Assembly: GCA_017963875.1 (NCBI GenBank)
Contig: JAGCTA010000051.1
Span: forward strand, 1 to 22,543
Source of the DNA: Victivallales bacterium
GTDB taxonomy: Bacteria; Verrucomicrobiota; Lentisphaeria; Oligosphaerales; Oligosphaeraceae
Length of the DNA: 22,543 bases
Direction: 5' to 3'
Below, in pieces: positions 7,020 to 14,762 of this stretch; the stretch's first letter is position 1, and each line of letters opens with the position of its first letter. The notes under the pieces are model-generated. The model did not search any database. It was not told the origin of the DNA and worked only from the letters and a program-made list of their open reading frames with translations. The position numbers were made by a program, and so were the translations under genes.

Positions 7020-7619
7020 ATGGAGGGTACTGCTATCGCACGTCAGTTAAAAAGTGGAGACCGTTTTTTCCGTGGAAAGACGGTACGGTTGTTGTCTGAA
7101 AACAACGAACAATTGGGCATGATGAGTTTTGAGGAGGCGCTAGACAAAGCCAATGACGCGGGGCTTGATCTAGTGGAACTTGCCAGCAAAGCGGATCCCC
7201 CAGTCGTACGTATCATGGACTATGGCAAATACCTCTATCAGGAAAGCCGTCGGCAACGGGAGGCAAAGAAAAACCAGGTCCAGCAGAAAGTCAAGGAAGT
7301 GAAGATCCATCCATCGACGGATACGAACGATTTGGCGACAAAAGCCCGCCAAGCAATTGAATTTTTGAAAAAAGGTGATAAAGTAAAAGTCATCATGTTT
7401 TTCCGCGGTCGTGAAATGGCTCATCAGGAAATTGGTGAGCAGTTGCTCGCGACAATGCTTGAAAAGTTGTCCGATGTCTCTGTGCTAGAAGGTCCGCCGA
7501 AGTTGATTGGTCGTCAGATCATTGCCTCGGTTGCTCCAAAAACCACGGGGGCGGCTAACAAGGCTCCAAAACAGCCCAAGCCACCTAAACAGACAACGGA
7601 AACAACGGATTCGGAATGA
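7020..7619 (+). CDS. infC: Translation initiation factor IF-3
   Basis: 199 residues from the ATG. The N-domain contains VRLLSENNEQLGMMSFEEAL and DPPVVRIMDYGKYLYQ, followed by a basic linker (RRQREAKKNQVQQKVKEVK) and a C-domain with FLKKGDKVKVIMFFRGREMAHQ and KLIGRQIIASVAPK. A Lys/Pro/Thr-rich tail of about 25 residues extends past the usual end. IF-3 binds the 30S subunit, prevents 50S joining and checks the start codon. The start is not settled. The ATG at 7020 has its nearest AGGA 16 bases away, whereas an in-frame ATT at 7008 lies 4 bases after it, and AUU is the classic autoregulatory infC start. The difference is 4 residues. Confidence 0.93.
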   Translation: MEGTAIARQLKSGDRFFRGKTVRLLSENNEQLGMMSFEEALDKANDAGLDLVELASKADPPVVRIMDYGKYLYQESRRQREAKKNQVQQKVKEVKIHPSTDTNDLATKARQAIEFLKKGDKVKVIMFFRGREMAHQEIGEQLLATMLEKLSDVSVLEGPPKLIGRQIIASVAPKTTGAANKAPKQPKPPKQTTETTDSE

Positions 7620-7691
7620 AATCTTTGCCGTCTGTGACTGAAATATGACACGGTTGGCATAGGACATCTTCCAAATGCGAATCGTCAAATG

Positions 7692-7728
7692 CGGGGAACA
7701 GCGATAAATCGTTGTTCCCCGTTTATTT
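7692..7728 (+). terminator. Intrinsic terminator between infC and rpmI
   Basis: CGGGGAACA (7692-7700) pairs perfectly with TGTTCCCCG (7713-7721), and GCGAT/ATCGT can extend the stem inward. It is followed by TTTATTT. It lies 72 bases after the infC stop and should end or attenuate infC transcripts before rpmI-rplT. Confidence 0.75.
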
Positions 7729-7750
7729 GCCTTGTTTTTGAAAATCAGTG

Positions 7751-7772
7751 GCGATGCCCCGTTTGGCATTGC
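7751..7772 (+). promoter_or_regulatory. Hairpin in the rpmI leader
   Basis: GCGATGCC (7751-7758) pairs with GGCATTGC (7765-7772) with one G-U pair and a six-base loop. It sits between the infC terminator and the rpmI Shine-Dalgarno (AGGA, 7793-7796). It is a candidate site for L20-mediated control of rpmI-rplT. Its right arm overlaps a possible -35 (TTGGCA, 7763-7768), so a local promoter is an alternative. Confidence 0.35.
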
Positions 7773-7805
7773 AATCATAATTGATTAACATTAGGAAAAA
7801 GAACC

Positions 7806-8006
7806 ATGCCCAAGATGAAAACACGCAAGGCGGCTGCCAAGCGCTTCAAGGAGACGGGAACTGGAAAATTCCGTCACAATTGCGCTTACGGTCGTCACAT
7901 TTTGACGAAGAAGAGTTCAAAACGCAAACGCCGCCTCGGTAAGGACGCCGCAGTCAAGGCATCGGAAATGAGCCGTCTGAAGGCCTCATTGCCGTACGGT
8001 CTGTAA
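7806..8006 (+). CDS. rpmI: 50S ribosomal protein L35
   Basis: 66 residues, highly basic. MPKMKTRKAAAKRFKETGTGKFRH at the N-terminus and HILTKKSSKRKRRLGKDA in the middle are the L35 signature. It is a structural protein of the large subunit. It has its own AGGA ribosome binding site and is followed after 111 bases by rplT. The conserved order infC-rpmI-rplT supports the call. Confidence 0.97.
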   Translation: MPKMKTRKAAAKRFKETGTGKFRHNCAYGRHILTKKSSKRKRRLGKDAAVKASEMSRLKASLPYGL

Positions 8007-8117
8007 TCTGTAATTCGCAGATTGATTTGCTTTGAACGAAAATTCACCAAAAAAACAACCAAGGCTGAACAGTCTATCATTTGACGTTACTGTCAGTCTG
8101 TAAAGGAGAAGAAAAAG

Positions 8118-8474
8118 ATGTCAAGAACCACGTATGCAGTTCCGTCGCGCAAGCGTCGTAAAAGAGTTCTTGCGATGGCCACGGGTTTCCGCGGCAATCG
8201 CAGCAAACTGATCCGCATGGCCTATAGCGCGACAGATCGCGCAATGGCGAACATGTTCATCGGGCGCAAGCAGAAGAAGCGCCAGTACCGTCGTCTGTGG
8301 ATGATCCGCATCAATGCGGCATGCCGTGCACTCGACTTTAAATATAGTTGGATGATTGATGGCCTGAACAAGGCTGGTATCGAAATCAACCGCAAGTGGC
8401 TCTCCGACCTGGCCATCACCGATCCGAAGACCTTTGAGGCCCTCGTTGACAAGGCCAAGGCCGCCCGCCAGTAA
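8118..8474 (+). CDS. rplT: 50S ribosomal protein L20
   Basis: 118 residues, the standard length. The N-terminal basic arm (SRTTYAVPSRKRRKRVLAMATGFRG) leads into the rRNA-binding globular part with RQYRRLWMIRINAACR and KYSWMIDGLNKAGIEINRKWLSDLA. L20 is an early assembly protein binding 23S rRNA domain II, and in several bacteria it represses its own operon. A strong AAAGGAG (8102-8108) precedes the ATG. A strong terminator follows at once. Confidence 0.98.
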   Translation: MSRTTYAVPSRKRRKRVLAMATGFRGNRSKLIRMAYSATDRAMANMFIGRKQKKRQYRRLWMIRINAACRALDFKYSWMIDGLNKAGIEINRKWLSDLAITDPKTFEALVDKAKAARQ

Positions 8475-8498
8475 TTTTCAGCGACATTGTTGCCATTC

Positions 8499-8534
8499 AA
8501 GCCTGTGTTTTCGCGACACAGGCTTTTTTATTTT
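8499..8534 (+). terminator. Strong intrinsic terminator after rplT
   Basis: AAGCCTGTGT (8499-8508) pairs perfectly with ACACAGGCTT (8516-8525) around TTTCGCG. The T-rich tail (8524-8534) follows. The stop codon of the convergent M20 gene (8528-8530) lies in the T-run, so the two transcription units meet here with no spare sequence. Confidence 0.9.
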
Positions 8535-9847
8535 CCAATAACTTCTGCTGATTCAACCGTCCGATTCAGCCCTTTGACGGTCTTGATATATTCATCAACA
8601 GGCATCAGATGACTCTTGTGGCTCGCGATTTCCTTGCCGCGCACGCCATCGCCATACAGCAACTCGACGGCCAGAAGCGTATTCAACTCCGAATTGACAA
8701 CATACGCCATCGTTTCGTCTTGAACGCGATAGTCTGCACCGTGCCCCATTCCAGCCGCGCCTGGAATGGCTGCTTCAACGGAAGGAACGACCAGCGCAAG
8801 GTCACCCATGTCCGTACAGCCCGCATCAAACGACTGGTTCGCGTCAAATGGTGCATCTGGAAAAAGGCAGTGAACCATTTTGTTCTCAATGGCACCAAGG
8901 TCGTCATCATTGTGGAGAGGCATGTATCCAGGGATTGTTTCGATGGTCGCGGTACATTCTGCCGCATGAGCGGCGTGCATCACGATGCGGTCAAAACGCT
9001 CATTCAAAGCAAGAATTTCCTCTAATGACGGTGCACGAAGCATATATTCCATCGTAACCGTATCAGGAAGGACATTCACTGCATTGCCACCGTTAGTGAT
9101 GATGCCATGGATACGGATTCTGGACGAATTGCTATATGCCTCACGCATCAATCCAATCGCGTGCTGTGCCAATGACGAGGCGTTCAGTGCATTGATTCCA
9201 TTGTGCGGAGACGCCGCATGGCAACTCTTTCCATGGAAGGCAATGCGCTTGTTGACACAGCCATTGTGATCCTTGTACCCGAATTTTCTTGCCAAATGGT
9301 GCATACACGCGGCATCGACATCATTGAATACACCCTCGCATATCAGTTCCGACTTTCCTGATATGCAACTAATCTTGCCTGCCTCAATCAGTCCAAGCCT
9401 GTAATCCATCTCTATACCCTCCTCCGCTGGTGCACCAATCAGCGCAATTTTCCCGCAAATTTCACCCGTCTTCACGGCTGCAAGCACGCCGATGGCCGCA
9501 CCGAAAACAGATGTCGCACTCGCGTTGTGACCACAGGAATGGACAGCCCCCGTCACCTTGTCGCATTCGGGATGAGTCGGAATGATCAGTGAATCTAGTT
9601 CGCCGATGATTGCGACTGTCGGTCCAGGCTTGCCCGTGTCGATGTCCGCCCGAAAGCCCGTCAGTGCAAGACCTGTCTTCACGGTCAGCCCGAGCGAGCG
9701 CAATTTGTCCACGAGGAACGCTGACGTTTTCACTTCCCTATAGCCAGGCTCGGGATTTTTCCAAATGAACCTTCCGACATTGATGATTTCGTCTTTCCTC
9801 GCTTCAATAGCGGCACGGACGGCTTCACGCACAGTTTCTTTTCTCAT
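8528..9847 (-). CDS. M20-family metallopeptidase/amidohydrolase (copy 1)
   Basis: 439 residues from the ATG at 9847, chosen because AGAGGAG lies 6 bases upstream; an in-frame ATG 51 bases earlier has no such site and would overlap the gene before it. The catalytic core has GELDSL near 83, HSCGHNA with Cys105 and His107, the AEEG general-base/metal motif at 141-144, and MHH at 182-184. The dimerisation domain starts at HGKSCHAASPHNGINALNA (205-223), and the late GHGADY supplies the last metal ligand. The pattern is closest to the AbgB/HmrA type of M20 amidohydrolase, which cleaves N-acyl or aminobenzoyl amides in the cytoplasm. Substrate unknown. It is a near duplicate of the gene at 11186-12514 and is the last gene of the long operon. 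Confidence 0.88.
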   Translation of the reverse strand: MRKETVREAVRAAIEARKDEIINVGRFIWKNPEPGYREVKTSAFLVDKLRSLGLTVKTGLALTGFRADIDTGKPGPTVAIIGELDSLIIPTHPECDKVTGAVHSCGHNASATSVFGAAIGVLAAVKTGEICGKIALIGAPAEEGIEMDYRLGLIEAGKISCISGKSELICEGVFNDVDAACMHHLARKFGYKDHNGCVNKRIAFHGKSCHAASPHNGINALNASSLAQHAIGLMREAYSNSSRIRIHGIITNGGNAVNVLPDTVTMEYMLRAPSLEEILALNERFDRIVMHAAHAAECTATIETIPGYMPLHNDDDLGAIENKMVHCLFPDAPFDANQSFDAGCTDMGDLALVVPSVEAAIPGAAGMGHGADYRVQDETMAYVVNSELNTLLAVELLYGDGVRGKEIASHKSHLMPVDEYIKTVKGLNRTVESAEVIGK

Positions 9848-9894
9848 TGTCGCTCCTCTGAGGTAATTTAGGACAAACCGACAGAAAACGAAAC

Positions 9895-11166
9895 TCAAAG
9901 GTTTTCCGCCGTCAGGATGCCGTTGATGCGGCGATAGTCATCCGCCCGAATGAGCCAAGAGGGGTCTTCACAGCCAGAGCAGGTGCGGATCGCAGCACCC
10001 CAGAGGTCATATTTGCGGAACTGTTTAGCAACGAACTCCAACATATCCCAGTAGGAATCGCAATGCTCTTCCCAAAGCAAGGAGTAAGAGCCGATGTACG
10101 AACAGGATTCCGCCATCACCAGGCGTGCATCGGGGCAGAGTCGATTGCGGAGGGCGACGGCCTGCTCCAAAGCCTTGATAAGTTCATCCTCGTAACGGTG
10201 GCGCTCCTGAGCAAATTTGGCAAAGAAGAGTTGTTCCAGCGCAGGAATCTGACGTGGTTCCAAGTTGTTGTAAAGCCAGATTCTGCGGTACCAGTCGCCA
10301 GGCAAACGTCCCTTACGGCTGTCAATAATCTGCTGCAACGGAATGGGAAACTCACTCAGGTAGGGTTGTGCGCATGCCAGTTCCCTCGGGTCGGTCAAGT
10401 CTGTTGTTGACGCCAACAATTTGCCTTCGAGAATGGAATAGATTGGCCACAGATAGTAGGAATGGAAATTCCAGACCTGTGCATTGCTGGGAAACATCGC
10501 CTCTTTCGTCCAAGCGGTATAGGTATCGTATGCGAAAAGGACATCTGGATGGCGCTGCCTCAGATAAGCGATGGCGGCTTCGTGGTCCTGCCGGAACAGT
10601 TCGTGCTCAGGATTCGTCTGGCTGGAGTAGCCGCCGACGAAATTCAAACCGTCCGCCTCATTGAGAATCTCCGCGAAGGCCACCTGCCCCAGAAGGTCCC
10701 TTTCCCGCAGATAGGAGAGGATGTGGTCCAGTTGCTCTGCAAAGAACTGACAGCGTTCGTGGGGCGGAAGGGCGTGGAGACGACGATTCACATTTTCGTC
10801 GCCGCAGTACCAAAAGGTATGTAGGTAATACCAACTTGAGAGAATGACATAGACATTGTGGCGTTTGGCCGCTTCCATGAGTTGCACCAACCGTTCCAGC
10901 AGGTCGCAGGGACCGCCCTTGCCGCAGCACCACTGTTGTCGAATAATGCTGGAGAAGCCTGGATAGGGTTCGCAGATGGAAACCACTCCATTGGGAGGGT
11001 TTGAAGAGAAATCAATGAGGCCAGCGCCGTCGTCAAAGCGGATGCAGTTGAACCCCCGTTGCACTGTCTCCGCCATCATACGGTCCAAATCGTGGTACGC
11101 GCCGTTGCCTTGCGTGTCATGAAGAGCCCAGATGGGGAAGCTGATGGCTAGATGGGATGGAAGCAT
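9895..11166 (-). CDS. GH5-like TIM-barrel glycoside hydrolase (cellulase-like)
   Basis: 423 residues from the ATG at 11166. An ideal AGGAG lies 6 bases upstream of it, whereas a start 30 bases earlier would overlap the preceding M20 gene. Clan GH-A features are visible: RGFNCIRFDD on an early strand, Asn169-Glu170 in AEILNEADG (expected acid/base), HSYYLW at about 235-240, and Glu353 in MAESCSYIG (expected nucleophile). It would hydrolyse a beta-glycoside. No signal peptide is seen, so it probably acts in the cytoplasm on an imported or internal oligosaccharide. It is sandwiched between two near-identical M20 genes. Family assignment is by motif only and the substrate is unknown. Confidence 0.7.
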   Translation of the reverse strand: MLPSHLAISFPIWALHDTQGNGAYHDLDRMMAETVQRGFNCIRFDDGAGLIDFSSNPPNGVVSICEPYPGFSSIIRQQWCCGKGGPCDLLERLVQLMEAAKRHNVYVILSSWYYLHTFWYCGDENVNRRLHALPPHERCQFFAEQLDHILSYLRERDLLGQVAFAEILNEADGLNFVGGYSSQTNPEHELFRQDHEAAIAYLRQRHPDVLFAYDTYTAWTKEAMFPSNAQVWNFHSYYLWPIYSILEGKLLASTTDLTDPRELACAQPYLSEFPIPLQQIIDSRKGRLPGDWYRRIWLYNNLEPRQIPALEQLFFAKFAQERHRYEDELIKALEQAVALRNRLCPDARLVMAESCSYIGSYSLLWEEHCDSYWDMLEFVAKQFRKYDLWGAAIRTCSGCEDPSWLIRADDYRRINGILTAENL

Positions 11167-11185
11167 GCCTTTCTCCTGCTTGTTG

Positions 11186-12514
11186 CTATTTTCCAATCAC
11201 CGCTGCCGATTCAAGCGTCCGATTCAATCCTTTGACGGTCTTGACATACTCTGGAATTGACATCAGCTTGCTCTTGTGGCTCGCGATCTCCTTGCCGCGC
11301 GCCGCGTCGCCATAAAGCAATTCAACAGCCATGAGCGCGTTCAATTTAGAACTACCAATGTATGCCATGGTCTCATCCGCGATGCGATAATCCGCACCAT
11401 GTCCTGTGCCCGAAGCACCTGGAATATAAGCATGTATCGCAGGAATGACCGTTGCGACATCACCCATGTCAGTACATGAAGAAAAGAAAACAGTGTTCGC
11501 GTCGAATTTTGCATCAGGGAACAGGCTATGGACGACTTCTCCCTCAATTGCCCCAAGGTCATTGTCGTCGTAGAGCGGCATGTAGCCCTGAATGGTCTCA
11601 ATTGTCGCAGTGCATTCAGCGGCATGTGCGGAATGCATGACGATTCTGTCAAAGCGTTCATTCAAATCAATAATCTCCTTGACGCTTGGCGCACGAAGCA
11701 TGTACTCCATTGAAACCATGTCAGGAATGACGTTTACGACATTGCCACCATTTGTGATAATGCCATGGATGCGGATTTTGTCCGAATTGCTGTATGCCTC
11801 GCGCATCAAGCCGATAGCGTGTTGCGCCAGTGACGATGCATTGAGTGCATTGATGCCATTTTGCGGGCTGGCTCCGTGGCAACTCTTTCCATGGAAGACA
11901 ATGCGCTTATTGACGCAGCCATTGTGGTCATTGTAGCCGAAGCGGCTGCTCATGTGGTGCATATAGGAAATGTCAATGTCGTCAAAGACGCCTTCGCATA
12001 TCATCTCCGCCTTCCCAGCGATGCAACTGATTTTGCCCTCATTGATAAGTGAAAGTCTATAATCCATTTCAATGCCCTCCTCCGCAGGAGTTGCAATCAG
12101 CGCGATTTTGCCGCAAAGCGCCCCAGCCTTCACGGCCTCAAGCACGCCGACGGCCGCACCGAAAATCGATGTCGCGCTGGCGTTGTGACCGCAGGAATGG
12201 ACTGCCCCCGTCGCTTTGTCGCATTCAGGATGCGTGGGGATGATCAGCGAATCAAGTTCGCCGAGTATCGCAAGCGTCGGTCCAGGCTTTCCCGTGTCGA
12301 TATCTGCCCGAAAGCCCGTCAATGCGAGTCCCGTCTTCACATCCAAGCCCAAAGACCGCAGTTTGTCAACCAAATAGGCGGACGTCTTAACTTCCCTGTA
12401 TCCAGGCTCTGGATTCTGCCAGATATGCCTTCCAATACCGATGATTTCATCTTTTTTCGCATCTATTGCGGCAATGACCGCATTACGCACGTCTTCCTTG
12501 CTCTTTACGCTCAT
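11186..12514 (-). CDS. M20-family metallopeptidase/amidohydrolase (copy 2)
   Basis: 442 residues with the same architecture as copy 1: HSCGHNA (Cys108, His110), AEEG near 144-147, MHH, the HGKSCHGASPQNGINALNA dimerisation region and GHGADY. By eye about four in five residues are identical to copy 1, and the two share the same C-terminal GLNRT-ESA-VIGK ending. Differences cluster around the active-site rim: MHHMSSRFGYND versus MHHLARKFGYKD, and FFSSCTDMGD versus FDAGCTDMGD. This suggests related but distinct acyl or amide substrates, or two subunits of a hetero-oligomer as in AbgA/AbgB. AAGGA lies 7 bases before the ATG. Upstream neighbour: the metallophosphoesterase, 42 bases away. Confidence 0.88.
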   Translation of the reverse strand: MSVKSKEDVRNAVIAAIDAKKDEIIGIGRHIWQNPEPGYREVKTSAYLVDKLRSLGLDVKTGLALTGFRADIDTGKPGPTLAILGELDSLIIPTHPECDKATGAVHSCGHNASATSIFGAAVGVLEAVKAGALCGKIALIATPAEEGIEMDYRLSLINEGKISCIAGKAEMICEGVFDDIDISYMHHMSSRFGYNDHNGCVNKRIVFHGKSCHGASPQNGINALNASSLAQHAIGLMREAYSNSDKIRIHGIITNGGNVVNVIPDMVSMEYMLRAPSVKEIIDLNERFDRIVMHSAHAAECTATIETIQGYMPLYDDNDLGAIEGEVVHSLFPDAKFDANTVFFSSCTDMGDVATVIPAIHAYIPGASGTGHGADYRIADETMAYIGSSKLNALMAVELLYGDAARGKEIASHKSKLMSIPEYVKTVKGLNRTLESAAVIGK

Positions 12515-12556
12515 GATTGTTCCTTCTTGTTGCGGCTGGCAGTGCCTGCCGTCTTG

Positions 12557-13279
12557 TCATATTAAGTTTACAATAGTCTCCAATTTCAACGTCTTCGGAT
12601 CAAAGGTCCTGAAATAAGTCTCCTGCTTCGAACTCTTCTCGAAATAGAATTTGCCGCCCATGAAAGAAGTCAGGGAACCTGTCACGACAGGCGGTTCAAG
12701 TGCCCAGTGGAAATGGCCACCCGCCCAATAGACGGGAGATGAAAATGATTCCAGCCGTCGCTGGATGCTATCAGGGACCTCCATGTAGATTCCATTCTCC
12801 ACAGGTCGGCTGCAACAACCTGGATATGGCACGTGCGTGCAGACAACCACTGGTGCGCCTTCGGCTTCGTCAAGCGTTCTTGAAAACCATCGCCATTGCT
12901 CTTCCGATGCTACATGGTCATTGGGGCTGATTGGACAAAATGATATCGCAGTTACTCCTGGAAGAGCCTTGTATGCAAAATCCATTGACTGCCCGTAAAT
13001 TTCCTCGAAGAACGGCCTTTCACGGTAAATGCCGCACTCCAGAAACGGCACGCCAACCGTTTCGCGCCAATGAAGATACCCAGCAAACAAATTCTTCCTA
13101 TATGGCCGAAGCTCTTCCCGCAGACACCCGTCGCGCGACACTGTGTCGCCCAAGTTGACAACCAATTCAAAGTTACCGCCTTTAATGAACTCCGACAGCT
13201 GCTGAAGTCGCTGCGCCTCAAATGCAACGGAATTCCTTGAATCATACAGATGGATGTCACTGATGAATAAAATGCTCAT
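12557..13279 (-). CDS. Calcineurin-like metallophosphoesterase with degraded GNH motif
   Basis: 240 residues. Asp8 and His10 (SDIH), Asp45 (NLGDTVS), His149 (CTHVP) and His189/His191 (GGHFH) match four of the five blocks of the calcineurin-like fold. The third block, normally GNH(E/D) with a metal-ligand Asn and catalytic His, reads FLECGIYRER (residues 80-88) and lacks both. The protein may therefore have altered metal content, a changed substrate, or no phosphatase activity. GAGG lies about 8 bases before the ATG, and the gene starts 2 bases after the histidine phosphatase gene ends, so they are surely co-transcribed. No signal peptide: cytoplasmic. Confidence 0.82.
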   Translation of the reverse strand: MSILFISDIHLYDSRNSVAFEAQRLQQLSEFIKGGNFELVVNLGDTVSRDGCLREELRPYRKNLFAGYLHWRETVGVPFLECGIYRERPFFEEIYGQSMDFAYKALPGVTAISFCPISPNDHVASEEQWRWFSRTLDEAEGAPVVVCTHVPYPGCCSRPVENGIYMEVPDSIQRRLESFSSPVYWAGGHFHWALEPPVVTGSLTSFMGGKFYFEKSSKQETYFRTFDPKTLKLETIVNLI

Positions 13280-13281
13280 GA

Positions 13282-13956
13282 CTACGCCTCTGGATCATTC
13301 AACCGCCGAGCATTGCTTGTGACGATTTCATCAGGCATGAAATCATAGCGCGCGACATCGATGACCTTGCACGTTCCGTCTGGTGCGATCTCGAACTTGG
13401 ACAGCGAGCAGTTCCAGTTGTGGCGCCCTTCGCCATCATAGCCGCACCGTTCGAAGAAATTCCATTTCAGCGCCTGAATGGATGCGCCGTGTCCGACAAG
13501 CAGCACGTCGTCCGCAGGCGGATTCGCGAGAAGTTCATCGACGAATTGATTGACGCGCACACGAACCTGCTCAATCTGCTCGTCTGGATTATCAACCATC
13601 CAAGGCCAAGGAAGCGTAGCGTCATCCGCAATTCTAGGAAATTCCTTGCGAAGCACCTCGAAAGGCTGTCCCTCGTAGGGTGCCGTGTAGAAACGCATTT
13701 CCTGCAAACGTGGTTCAAGATAGAATCTCAGACCGCATTCCTCCGCAACGGCATCCGCAGTCTCGACGGTTCTCAGAAGCGGCGAACTGATGATTTTGCC
13801 ATGGAAGCCCTCATCGCGCAGATGTCTTCCCAAATAGTGCGCCTGCTCTACCCCAAGGACTGACAGTTCGTAGTCTTTCGGCGGAAACTCATGGTTTGCT
13901 CCTGGCGGAAGATCCTTCAACGAAGGCTGTCCATGACGTGCAATGCGTACTATCAT
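13282..13956 (-). CDS. Histidine phosphatase family protein (phosphoglycerate mutase-like)
   Basis: 224 residues. The phospho-acceptor motif is ARHGQ (Arg7, His8, Gly9). SSPLLRTVETA supplies the second phosphate-binding Arg62, and LLVGHGAS supplies His156. The loop between these is of ordinary length. Family members remove phosphate from sugar phosphates, nucleotides or cofactor intermediates, or act as mutases. The specificity cannot be read from the sequence. AAAGGAG is 9 bases before the ATG. It sits between a PHP-domain and a calcineurin-like phosphoesterase, so three unrelated phosphoesterase folds stand in a row. Confidence 0.88.
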   Translation of the reverse strand: MIVRIARHGQPSLKDLPPGANHEFPPKDYELSVLGVEQAHYLGRHLRDEGFHGKIISSPLLRTVETADAVAEECGLRFYLEPRLQEMRFYTAPYEGQPFEVLRKEFPRIADDATLPWPWMVDNPDEQIEQVRVRVNQFVDELLANPPADDVLLVGHGASIQALKWNFFERCGYDGEGRHNWNCSLSKFEIAPDGTCKVIDVARYDFMPDEIVTSNARRLNDPEA

Positions 13957-13973
13957 ACTTCGTATCTCCTTTT

Positions 13974-14762
13974 TTAGTTAAATGGTTTCCAGTGGTTCTC
14001 TTCCTTCAGACCAATGCTCTCCGCCCATTGAGTCCGTTCTGCAACCGCTGGACAACCTTTGGTAAAATGCGCATCCGAACCGATTTCAAACAGATTGCCG
14101 TTGTCCCGAATCGACTTCCAGAAACCTACATACGCGTCATTCTGCAAATCGCAGCGATTGATTTCCAGTGCGACTCGATGCTCCTTCGCCAGTGAGATTA
14201 GTTCCTGCAAGTATTCCTTTGGAATCAAGTCATAGCCCCAACGGGGAATGATTCCCGCCTCAGAATAGCGAGGTCCTTCACCAAACGGATGGCCAATGAC
14301 ATCAATATTGCGATTATACAACAGTGCGTTTCGGATTCTCGTGAACTCAGTTCTGATATATTCCTCCACGGTCGGAATGCCCCTTGGAGATACATGCACC
14401 GAACCAATGACATAATGGAGGCGGAGTTTCTCCCGCCCCTCCTGCCCGCAATGGTCAGAACCGTCATTGCGTAAATCCGCCTCGACACCCAAATAGGTGT
14501 CCTTCCTGTCAAAACCATCGCCGTAATACTCCGCCGCCAGTTCCTCAAGACAATGGAAGGGATGGGTACTTGATGCGTTGCAATGCTCGATAATGCCAAC
14601 ATAACGACATCCCGCAGCACGAGCCGCAGCCTGCTGCTCAGCAACCCGCGGCCCCGTCTCCGCACCCTCACGCTTTATCCTGTAAAAAGATGCATGAATA
14701 TGATAATCGCTTTGAATCAACATGTTACTATCTTTTTCCTCTTCATTCGGTCTTTTGCTCAT
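13974..14762 (-). CDS. PHP-domain phosphoesterase (histidinol-phosphatase-like)
   Basis: 262 residues. PHP metal ligands appear in order: Asp19, His21 and His23 (DYHIH), Glu59-His60 (IIEH), Glu94 (GVEAD), His123 (GSVHVS), His158 (GHPFG), and Asp230-His232 (GSDAH). This is a full trinuclear-metal site as in HisK-type histinol-phosphate phosphatases and related phosphoesterases, so activity is likely. The ATG at 14762 overlaps the upstream stop as ATGA, which favours translational coupling. Its AAAGG touches the ATG, however, so Met14 (14723), directly before the DYHIH strand and preceded by AGAGGA at 13 bases, is an alternative start. With hisB in the window, histidinol phosphatase is possible, but the operon context argues for a sugar-phosphate-type role. 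Confidence 0.83.
   Translation of the reverse strand: MSKRPNEEEKDSNMLIQSDYHIHASFYRIKREGAETGPRVAEQQAAARAAGCRYVGIIEHCNASSTHPFHCLEELAAEYYGDGFDRKDTYLGVEADLRNDGSDHCGQEGREKLRLHYVIGSVHVSPRGIPTVEEYIRTEFTRIRNALLYNRNIDVIGHPFGEGPRYSEAGIIPRWGYDLIPKEYLQELISLAKEHRVALEINRCDLQNDAYVGFWKSIRDNGNLFEIGSDAHFTKGCPAVAERTQWAESIGLKEENHWKPFN

Noticed and set aside
9848..9898. Upstream start for M20 copy 1 (adds 17 residues)
   Set aside because: It would overlap the preceding gene and lacks a Shine-Dalgarno sequence, while the ATG at 9847 has AGAGGAG at ideal spacing and matches the start region of copy 2.
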